NCBI GenBank assembly: GCA_029204225.1
Contig: CM055108.1
Location: 6,265,599 to 6,323,460, forward strand
DNA: 57,862 nt
Reading direction: 5' to 3'
Origin: Diphasiastrum complanatum
Lineage: Eukaryota; Streptophyta; Lycopodiopsida; Lycopodiales; Lycopodiaceae
Within the stretch, counting starts at the first letter, position 1; each line of letters opens with the position of its first letter. Shown here piece after piece: positions 1 to 10,400 of this stretch. A program made the translations under genes and the position numbers. The notes under the pieces were generated by a model that saw only the letters and a list, made by a program, of their open reading frames with translations, did not search any database and was not told the origin of the DNA.

Positions 1-2060
1 GCCAAAGATTCGAATATGAGTCAAATTGGGTTTTCTGTTGTGTGAGAAACACCAAATTTTACTGTCATGTTCTGAATGTAAGTAGCTATAGCTACTGCTT
101 CAACCACAGCACTCTTGGAGCCTTCGAATAGGCCATCATGCACCTAGCAGCTTCCATAAGAGTCCCGTTCTTTCTTTTTGCAACACCATTGTGTTGCGGT
201 GTATAAGATGCAGTTCTTTTGTGAATGATTTCATGATCATTGCAGAAATCAGTGAATCGGTTTGAGATGTATTCTCCACTCCGATCTATTCTGATCTGCT
301 TCACCTTACTTCATGTGCATCTTTCTGCCCAATTCACATACTTTGTGAATTTATCAAAAGCTTCTGATTTATTATGAATGAAGTAGACTTTGGCAAATTA
401 AATGTAATTATCAATAAAAGTTATATAATACTTTGAGCTTCCTACTGAGATCACGTTGAAAGGTCCACAAATGTCTGAATGTACAAGCTCCAGAATCTTT
501 GTAGTTCTGCAGGAGTCTTTGACAAAAGGAGTATGTAACATCTTACCCTTCATACATGCATCACATGTCATCAAACTGGTTGCATTCGAGATGCTCACCC
601 CTGTGATTGCTCCATGATGACTTGCTTGATATAGTGCCATTGAATTCATATGGCATAGTCTCATGTGCCATAGAATATCTGATGAATCATCATGGGTCTG
701 ATGTACTTGATCTGCAGGTAGGCGTACCTTCAAGTGATACAGATTGCCTTTTCTTCTGCCTTGAGTGATAAGTGTACTGGTGCTTGCATCAACAACATTG
801 CATGCTTCGTCTGAGAACGTTACACGCATCCCCGCATCAACTATTCTTGCCACTGATAGCAAGTCCTGCTGCAATGTAGGCACAAACAGAACGTCTTTGA
901 GTCGTCTGTCTCTGCCGTTAGTGTTGAGCCATAGTGAACCAATACCATTCACTTGATGCTTTGATCCATCTCCAAGAACGATTAATCTTGATGGATCTGC
1001 ACTTCGAAAATCAGACATGATCCATCTTGATGTAACGAAGTGTGAGGTAGCCCTTGAATCAAGAATTACCTCATGTGTGTCAGGTGTTGATATTGCACAC
1101 ATGTCTACACAGATATAGACGGTCGAATTTCTGTGATTCGATCATTCTTCGTCCATTTTCGAGCTCTCTGGCTCTATTATTGTTCTCCTGTCTGCTTTGA
1201 GCTTGTCTGTTTCTTGGGTTCTGTCGGTAGTCCATGGCTGCATGACCCTTCTTATGACAGTGGATACACTCAATTTTGGGATATAGCCAACACGAATCGA
1301 CAGTATGTCCTTCGCGTTTGCATCTCATGCATGTCTTCTTGTCTCCACTCTATTGTTTCGACCTTCATTTGTTCTTCCATTTGTCTTTGCTGGCTCCTTC
1401 TACTTGCTGATCTCGATTTTGCTTTCGATCTGACTCCCTCTTAGGCTTGAATTGCTTCTTAGTCTTTTCTTTGTTGCTGTAGAGGGCTTGGTCAGAAGCA
1501 TCCTTGTGATCAACGTGTTCACGAGCTTCGACTTAATCTCGAATCTCGACAACTGTCTTTTCAAGTGCATATTAGGATCCTTTGCTAACAGCATTCTGGT
1601 TGTCTGGAAGGATCTTGGTAAGGCTCTCAACAGATAAGTAAGCTGCTTCTCTGCTGATACTGCATTTTTTGTTCCAGAATTGTGTAATGAAAGAAATAGA
1701 TCTTTCATCTTTCTGATAAAGGAAGTGAGATCTTTGCCATCCCATTACAAATTTGTCAGTTGATCTTCGAGTAGCATGATCTGACTGCGTGATTTCGTCT
1801 GAAATTTTTTGAGTAAAGTATCTCACATCTCTTTTGCTTTAGAGATTGTAGCCAAGTCAAGAGTCAGGCTATCCTCGATGGATGAAGATAATATGGCTGT
1901 TGCCTTGTCATTCTTCTCCCTCCATTCGCGTAGTTCCTTGCCTGTTGTTGTAGGCATCTCCTCGATGCCATCCACTCAGGGAAATAATCCTTCTCCCTTT
2001 AGTATAAGCGAGATCTTAGCTATCTTGATGAGTCGAGGATTGTACAGATCTTCGATTACA
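1..2060 (-). pseudogene. Ty1/copia Gag-Pol remnant (gag to integrase), cut by window edge
   Basis: Read on the minus strand from about 2060 down to 1, this is a decayed copia polyprotein in normal domain order. Gag (UBN2-type) lies at about 1400-2000, with pieces such as TTTGKELREWREKNDKA and LLRALPRSFQTTRMLL. Two zinc-knuckle-like segments follow at 1080-1328 (CHKKGHAAMD). Then come a retroviral-type protease site, DSRATSHF where family members have DSGATSH, and a gag-pre-integrase and integrase start at 398-1102. More integrase lies at 92-304 (YTPQHNGVAKRKNGTLMEAA). The parts sit in at least four reading frames with stops, so the element is dead. Reverse transcriptase and RNase H would lie beyond base 1. 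The family call is firm from motif order. Age and exact family are unknown. Confidence 0.88.
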
Positions 2061-2192
2061 TACTGCTTATTGACAGATCATATGAAGCAGTATGGGCTGA
2101 GAACCATGAATTCTCGACTTCTAGAAGTCAAAATTGCTACAAACTTGATGAAATTGAAATATAAGCCTCTACCCATCAATTTACAGGTCTGA

Positions 2193-2976
2193 TAGCTTGT
2201 TGGGAAGGTAAAAAAGAATACAAATCATGTTGTAAAAAATCCAGAATGATCCCCTTATGGATTTAGAGAAATCCACCCCCCAAAATTCACCAAAATTGGT
2301 CAATTTTTGAAAATTTTTGACTTCCTACAAACCCAATTGTTGGAATTCTTGGCTCTAACTTCTAAGACAACTTCAAAAGACTATGATTCATCTTTTTCTA
2401 GCTTTAATTGATGTTCAACAACCTCCTACCATCCAATTTCATGAAAAAACATGCAAAAATCATGGATTTTGGCCCTTTCTAGGTTTTTTCATCTTGACAA
2501 ATTGGAAACTAATGGCAAGAACATTTTTCTAAACCACATGCAATCCTATTTATAGAGTTATAACCATCCTATTGATCTGAACTTTCTGGATTTTGAATTC
2601 TACCATCAATTTTGTGCCAAAATCATGGAAAACAAGCCAAATTTGGCCACAAAAGAGCCTAGAATCCAAAAACATGGGAAGATCCAACATGCAACCTGAA
2701 TTTCAACTACTTCAAAGTGAATTAACTTGCTAGAAATTTCAGATCCGTAACTAGTTTTGAATTACACATGCTAAAACTCCAAAAACACAACCAAAATTGA
2801 TTTCCTAGCACAATTCTCCATAAACCACAACGAATTTGAGAGAGATATGGATCATGCACATTGAAATTGGGAAGATCCACCAACTTGCAACCTTGATCCA
2901 CTCCTTGGATGAGAATACTAGTTGATCACCACCAAGCTCCAACAAAAAGCACCACCTCTCCAAGCTTGTAAGTCTT
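2193..2976 (-). other. Untranslated leader of the copia remnant
   Basis: No coding signal is visible. The stretch lies between gag and the primer-binding site of the minus-strand copia remnant, so by position it is that element's 5' leader. It is AT-rich with many short A and T runs. Confidence 0.55.
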
Positions 2977-2988
2977 GCTCTGATACCA
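2977..2988 (-). other. Primer-binding site, initiator Met tRNA type
   Basis: The plus strand reads GCTCTGATACCA, so the minus strand reads TGGTATCAGAGC, the usual plant retrotransposon site complementary to the 3' end of initiator tRNA-Met. It marks the junction between leader and 5' LTR of the copia remnant at 1-2060. LTR material should therefore start just to the right. No second LTR is in the window to confirm its length. Confidence 0.75.
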
Positions 2989-3251
2989 CTATAAGGGATG
3001 CTCCTTAGATCTTGCTTACAAATCACAAACACAATGATAACACACTATGGAGAAATCACCCAACCAAGTAGAAGCATCCAAGAAGAAGATTATGTGTATC
3101 GATGGTCCATACCATACGTGCAAACGAGCAACGGTTTTCCATTGCTACAAGGTGATAGTTCTATCAAAAGGAGGGCCTTGTCACCGAAGGAAGTCTTTGG
3201 ATGTGATGAGTTGTCAGAGATGCCAAAGTTGCAATCCATACATTTCAACAT

Positions 3252-3587
3252 CTCAAAGAATATGTTGATTCAAAGAAGAAAAGATTTACTAAAATAGTTG
3301 ATGTTGAAGATGTTTGTTTTTTGTTGCACTTTCTCTTGGATAACTTGCATATTTCTCTAGGTGATTCGCTTTTTCAACAAAGGATAGGTATTCCCATGGG
3401 CACTAATTGTGCTGTTCATCTAGCTAACTTTTATCTTTTCTCTTATGAATTTGAATTTATACAAAGATTAGTTTCTTGTGGTACTTGTCCCATCTTATTG
3501 CATAAATTAACTCATGTTAGAAGATATATTGATGACTTATTAGTTCCTGATCTTTTCGTCAAAATACTACTAGAGATGCTTTTGTAG
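3252..3587 (+). pseudogene. Penelope-like element reverse transcriptase fragment
   Basis: An open stretch of about 111 codons without a needed ATG carries reverse-transcriptase core motifs in order. These are a hydrophobic segment FLLDNLHISLGDSLF, the block RIGIPMGTNCA, the segment LANFYLFSYEFEFIQ, and a catalytic box RRYIDDLL with the YxDD aspartates present. The IGIPMGTNCAP...LYSYE...RYIDD arrangement is characteristic of Penelope-like elements, not of LTR retrotransposons or plant LINEs. Penelope-like elements have been described in conifers, with horizontal transfer from arthropods proposed. The stop is at 3585-3587. A frameshifted continuation to about 3670 (KGYSFKKIMKKVK) may be more of the same protein. 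No GIY-YIG endonuclease is visible, so this is a 5'- and 3'-truncated relic. Confidence 0.8.
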
Positions 3588-3670
3588 ACCAATCAAGCAA
3601 TCTAATTATTTTGTTACTCCATAAGGGTTACTCGTTTAAGAAAATAATGAAAAAAGTTAAACTGTTTTAG

Positions 3671-4260
3671 ACTCTTTTGGTTTATCTTTGGTATTTCAGC
3701 TTATGGGATGTTTAAGATGATTAATACTAGAGTCCGGAAAAGTGGGGAGCTAAAGAGCCCGCTTTATTTCTAGTATTTTGTCTTTGTTTCGATAACTCGT
3801 ATACATATTATGATCCTTGTTTTTTATTTTATTTTATATTTTTAATTAGATTTATAAATTTATAAATTTTGAATTCTAAATTTTATTTTATTTGAGTTAT
3901 TATCATATTAATATTTTTATCTTTCTTCTTACTGTTTGTCTTTTGCTTTTTAGTTAGCACTGGGTCTACCCAAGAGAATCCGACTTTTTGAGTTGCTTGT
4001 ATATTGTTTCTAAGCTTTTCCTTATGACATCACTAAATTCTCTATATAAATTTGTGAAATTGGATATATTCTAATTTCACAAATAGATATATATACATAT
4101 CAATAGATAAATGTCAAACACAAACCGAAGCATCAAACACAAACGGAAGCATTTAAAAAAGTGAGGACCAAAATGGGTGGGTATCTAAAAACAATATTCA
4201 TGGACAATAGGACACAATAAATACCTATGAGGTTTAAAGACACAACATTTGATGCTAAAT
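3671..4260. other. AT-rich intergenic DNA
   Basis: I see no gene or clear repeat here, only T-rich and A-rich runs between the Penelope-like fragment and the OHP1 upstream region. Confidence 0.5.
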
Positions 4261-4292
4261 CACATGGATCTTGTCCACATGACATTACATGC

Positions 4293-4332
4293 CACGTGGA
4301 CTCGTATCAATGGTTACAGATGAGAACGTGGC
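4293..4332 (+). promoter_or_regulatory. G-box and ACGT elements upstream of OHP1
   Basis: CACGTG lies at 4293-4298 and ACGTGGC at 4326-4332, about 115-150 bases before the OHP1 start codon. G-box and ACGT-core elements bind bZIP and bHLH (PIF/HY5-class) factors and are common in light-regulated photosynthesis genes. No TATA box is evident in the last 60 bases before the ATG, which are purine-rich. Function is inferred from position and motif only. Confidence 0.5.
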
Positions 4333-4445
4333 ATAATCTCAACGTCTAGCCTCAAATCACTGCGTACGCGCCTTTAGGAGGCACACAGAGTGTGGTGGGC
4401 AGAGAAGCAAAAAAGAGATGCGAAGAAGGCGAGAGAGAAATAGCA

Positions 4446-7400
4446 ATGGCGTTGCTCTGCTCGGCTTGCATTGCCATTCCTACCTATCCTCTCAAACCTC
4501 TTCAGTCTCTATCTGTCTCTCTTGTTGCGTATAAGCTTTAGTTTCGTAGGATTTCATTCCGTTTCTTAGCTGGGCTAATTCCTGCACTTTTCTGAGATTG
4601 TTTAGTGGCACATTGGTTAATGGGGGTCTTTCAGGTCTGGAAATAATTGGTTTTGTATATTGCAGGCTTTGTAGATTGCGTGAAGGGGTCTCACCCAAAT
4701 TGGGAGCTCGTTTGAGGTCTGGAGTTTGCATTCGTGCTGCAAAACTTCCAGTAGGAGTAAGTGCATCTGTTTTTCCCAGAGCTTGCTTTGACATATTGAA
4801 GTTGTTCTGGTGACAATTCGCCTTGATTATTGGATCACTTAGGCGTGCGACCCACCTACAGCTATCTCTCTCACTCAGAGATAACATAAATGGTGATCCT
4901 GCCCCACCTACAATTACATAACTGGTTCAGTTAGTAACTTCAGTTAGCACTAACTGAACTAGTGTATTTTGTTGCCTTTCTTATTGTATTATGGAATGAG
5001 CCAGGCAGATGACATTCTGCCTGGTAAAGAGTCATAGGCCAAGACTATGATTCTTTATCGGGCAAAATTTCATCTGCCTGCCTCATTCCATAGCGTAATT
5101 CATAGTTGATGTGTTTTCACATGACCGTTATGCATTAGAATCTGCATTTGCAAAACATAATCAACATTTTAGTGGCTGAGCTTTTTTCGCACGACCATTT
5201 CGAAGCAGAATTTGCATCTGAAAAACATAATCAATGTTGAAAACAGTTGGTCGCCCATTCTGCTTTTTAAGCAGTCTAAAAAATGGGCAGAAAATGCAAC
5301 AGCTATGCATTACTAAACTGGAATGGCATGGTTAACTAACAGAATGAGTGGCCATTGAAGCGCGTTTACTCCTCATTTATGCAAGCAAAGTAAACACACA
5401 TTCCATCCTTCACCATGTCTCTCTCCTACAGCCACCATCACACGTGCACCTGAGAAACAATTATTGCTCTAAACCTTGGAGTCCGAAAGTATATTACATG
5501 CTTATTGATGGAAAGATTTACTGAAGCTTTGTTTTTACTGGAATAAGTCTCATGAGCATTGGAACAATATAGTGTCATGAGCCAAATCTGCACCAACGGA
5601 TAGCAATAATCCTTTGTTGCAGGTAGAAGCTCCAAAGGACGAGCCCAAGTTACCGGCTGTATTTTGTGGCTTTACAAAGAATGCAGAGATCTGGAATTCC
5701 CGGGCTGCCATGATCGGCATTGTTAGCATTGTTATTGTAGAATTAGTAAGTGAATTTCATTTGATTTGCTGAAATTTGATATATTATCGCAGTCATTTTG
5801 TCAATGGCCATTGTTCTCGATCTCTAGTCACATTAAATGCAACTTCTTCATGCCCAAGTTTATTTGTCCTGTGTGTCATATTCTTTGTGCTCTATGTGCA
5901 TCTAATGTCGTGGCAATAAGTTTCAAGTTTGCCTTAGCATATGTGATGCCTTTTCAATTGTTTTATTTTCTTTGTGTGTGTAAGTTTTTTGGAATAATTA
6001 CTAAACATCCTATGAGGCGCGAAGGGTAGTTTCAAGTTTTTCAAAAAGTAATAGCCTACTCACTAAGTCCTACAACCTGCAAGTAACCCTTTGTCAATTG
6101 CAACTTATGTGCAAATTCTTCAAGTTCACTTGCCTACTCGACATGCATAGATGTTGTCAGCTAAGTTCCCCCTTCGGATTGGGTGCATGTTCACTAATGG
6201 AAAGTAACTTCTTCACATCATGCCTAGAAGCAGACCGATTTTTTTCTCTCTTGTATGTCCTCATTTTTGTGCGCATTCATGCATTGATTTAAACTATTGG
6301 GATGCAATGTTATAGTACCCGATGTGGGCATTTATCTTTGTCTAGTAACCTCAGGGAGATGAAAAAATTTCCTAACCAGCTCAGCACTCAAAGGAGAAGA
6401 CTTATTTGCTAGAGCTCCATTGACCTTCTTTTAATGTTGTCCTAGTCCCATACAATTATCTCATTGTAAGAATAAACTAGACCACACATACCAGCGTATG
6501 AGCTTAGAGTAGTGGTTCAAAGCATCCAATAGGCCTTGCTTGACTAGTTAGTTGCTGAGACCTAAATCGTATACCTAGATGTCCAAACGGGGGAATAACC
6601 TGTTGGCTGAAACGCTTTTTAGTAAACTGGGGCGAAGATAATCAATATAGGATAAGCCCTTGGATAATCTAGGTGAACTTGGATGACTTTGAGTACACTA
6701 ATTGTAGCTTTTACTTTTTATATATCTTTCCTTTCTTTGTATTCATTGTTTTGGTCTTGAGTGTCATGGTGATGCTTTGAAATCTTTTTCGTTTTTATTC
6801 TTTCATGTATGTTTTGATCCTTAACATGCTCTTGTTGGTTAATAATGATTTCTTATTCAACCTTCGACTATGGATTCACTTGAAGTAGCATAGTTATGAA
6901 CACACATCACAGACATGGCATCACAGAAGAACAATAAACCACGAAATGCTGATTAAATAGTAACTCCTACAATGAACATCGTACAAACAACAAGACATTG
7001 GTGTGTAGCTCCTACAAAGGAGCATCGCTAAGTGTCTCCTACAAAGATACTCATAGACATCAAATTCAATAAGCTAAAAACTGGGTAGTAGAGACCTGAT
7101 TAATACTTAATTGACGAGGCTGTCCCAATAACGTAAAAGTGTCCTTGACTCTTTCCTACTCTTAGAAACATTCCCCTCATTGTGGGCATAAAAGATAATC
7201 AAGATTGAAAGAGATGCTTGGCCCTCAATCTAGGCTATGAATGGAATTTGTCACAAACCTTTCTCTTGAAGCTCGTGAAATAAAGGAGGTGGGTATGTAG
7301 AATCTAAGTTGCGTCGGAACGGCATTCTGGAGGCATAGGGTTCCGGAATGAGCGTTTTGGAACTCAGTGTTTCGGAACGTTGGAACCCAAAAAAAAAACT

Positions 7401-10400
7401 TCTAGCATGTTTAAATGCATAGTTCTCTCTTACAATTACAGGGTTGCTCTGTGAACTATGTCCATATAAGAACCAGATTAATAAAATTTTTTAGACAAAT
7501 TCTTAATATGTTGGCAACATCGTCATTCACTAGTTTATTCTAGAAGAGATGGATGCTCGAGCATAGTCACAAAGAATGGCAATTTAAAGCTCTTGTAAGT
7601 GATGTAGGAAATAGAAGCCTAAGGATCCAGGATCTTAACTATTCAATCACACAAAGCATTCTCAAAAGAAAGAGAGAGATGGCTAGAAACCCTCTTGTAG
7701 AAACTCGTGGACAGCCAAGGAGAATAGTCAGTATTGCTTACAAAAGTGTCTCATACAAATGGGATGCACATATATATATAGTTCAAGATGACTATCTAAC
7801 TTCATGACTATTGGCTATCCAACTACTTGACTATTGACTATCCAACTTTCTATAAGTTACATAGAAAGAATAAGGTACCTCCAATATGTCAAGTCGGGGT
7901 ACTTAATGTCACAATCAGGCCTAGTGGACCCATGAGTCCCTACCAAGTTAATTTCATACTAACTTAGCTAATAAGTTTAGTAGGCCTAATATAATATGAT
8001 ATGACCATGGTTACACAACTCTTGACCTTTTGGGTCAAAGTAACCTATGGTAATGTAAGCAATTCCATTTACATTTCAACACCCTCCTTAAATGGAAATG
8101 CATAACATAACATGAAGTAACTTCTCGAAAGAGAATAATGTAACTTGCTGTCCGAACTTCATGTCGCCAAATAAACTTCGCATCGAAGTAGTCGAAATCT
8201 CATCCCCAATCATGTCCAACATATAAAAGGAAAAGAATGCGTAATAATGAAGCATCAAGTCGAAGGGTGAGGATTTGCATGCTCCATCCGAAGTAGGGAT
8301 CCAATATAAACTCGGCAATAAGTCGAAACATGGACTTATAATCCATCATAGGTTCCCACATCATTCGAAAAAACTTCTTACCATAAGGACAATAAAAAAG
8401 AGTACCAAACTCTTTTGGCATCACATCCTCCCAAACCTTACCATCAATGACTTGCTCACATAGAATAGGCAATGTACCAACATCATGATGAAGAGTAAGT
8501 GTAGAACCAAAAAAATCAGCAAGAGGTATTGATTTTAAAGAGGCATGTGCCTTCCCTTCGTAGTAAGACATTTCAATACTGTCCTGCAAAGTCTCCAATA
8601 GCCGACAAGGAAATGTTATGGGCTGTTCAACACTTTGCTGCCCAAAGTGTTCCCAACATGGACCATGTTGTCCATAATCTTCCGCAGGCTGTTCCCAAAG
8701 CATAATGGACTCCGCATGATGTAAAATGGGCTGTAAATGACCAAAAGAAGATGACTGAACCTGCTGTCCAACATCTTCATCATAAAAATTTGGCACGCTA
8801 TCAAGAGATGCATCAACGATGGCGTCATAAAAACTGTCCCTCGAAGAGGCATGGGATGACATAGAAGATTCTTCAAGTAATGAAAAATTCTCTCTAAACA
8901 AATGCTCGCTCTTAACGCTTTAAACAATAGTACTAATTGACACATGTTGACTCCCACCTCGATTAGTACAAAACGGTTCGAAAGAGTGCTCCTTTGCTAA
9001 AACATCAAATTGAAAAGGTTTCGCATGAAACTTTTCAATAAGGCATCCATCATATGCATCAACTTGCGGTGACTTTAAAAAAGAAGACTGCTTCAACATC
9101 TGCTCAATGTATCGTTGTTGAGAGATGAAGATTCCAGCCCCATGTGGAAGATCAACAAAAACCCAAGTGTGGTTCTTCATGAGTGAGTTACACTCTTCTT
9201 GCATCGCATCCTCCCAACATTTTACTCCTTTGGCCTGCTCATAAAAAACAGGTTCTACTGCACCATCCTCAATAGAAATAAGAGCAAAATCAGAAAAATC
9301 AGCAAATTCTACTGATTTAGTAGAGGCACGAGTCTTCCCTTCATAGAAATGATCCACCTTGCTGTCCTGCAAAGTCTGCAACAACCATTTAGGGACTGGT
9401 TTGGGCTGTCCAACAGCCTTACCTTTGTCAACACTTTGCTGTCCAAAGTGTTCCGAACTTGGACCTTGCTGTCCAATGTCTTCAACAGGTTGCTCTTCAC
9501 CGTAAATGAGTTCTTCTTGATGAACTATGGGCTGCAAAATTGAAGAAGTAGTGGGCTGTCCACTAGAAGTTGATGGCAGTCCCTTATCTTCATGATTAGA
9601 TGGCAAAACCAAATCTGGAAATATTTCAAGATATGCGTCATGGGGGAAGCCCCCTTTCATGACATGAGTGGGCGCAACATCATAGGAGGTCTTTTCATCA
9701 AAATGAACATCACGACTCACTATGATTTATTAGTATCCACATTGAACAACCTATAGCCCTTGCTTTCGCTAATATAGCCAACAAATATGCATTTAACTCC
9801 TTTATCATCAAGCTTGGTTCTTAGCTTATTGGGAATGAAAGCATAAGCCGTGCAACCAAAGATGCGTAAGTGAGAAACAGCAGGCTTCTTACCATGCCAA
9901 ATTTCATAAGGAGTTAATACCTTCAAGGCTTTAGTAGGACACCGATTACTAATGTAAGTCGCCGTTATAACCGCTTCAGCCCAAAACTTGTGAGGTAGGC
10001 CCTTTGCCTTGAGCATGCATCGAGCCATCTCCATAATAGTGCGATTCTTTCTTTTGGCAACACCATTTTGTTGAGGTGTGTAAGGGGTTGTCATTTGATG
10101 ATGGATACCTTTGCTTTGAAGATAAGTACCGAACATATTCTTTATATATTCCCCTCCTCGGTCGGTACGTAAGATTTTTAAAGAGTGCTCAAACTGGTTT
10201 TCTATCATTGTTAGAAAATCCTTAAAGCGTTCAAAAACTTCAGATTTTGCCTTAATAGGATAAATCCATGTAAATCTTGAAAGGTCATCAATAAAAGTAA
10301 CAAAGTACTTACACCTTCCAATGGATTCGGTCCTATGAACCAAATCAAATTTGCCATCAACTCTAATAGTTCCATCAATTGGAAAAGCTTGCCTTTGATT

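Noticed and set aside
4446-5745. OHP2 or ELIP identity for the one-helix protein
   Set aside because: OHP2 is longer and has a different helix and C-terminus. ELIPs have three helices. The short mature start and GKGLDLPL ending fit OHP1.
7553-7807. 84-codon plus-strand frame
   Set aside because: It lies mostly in the copia LTR and is not conserved in the partner LTR.
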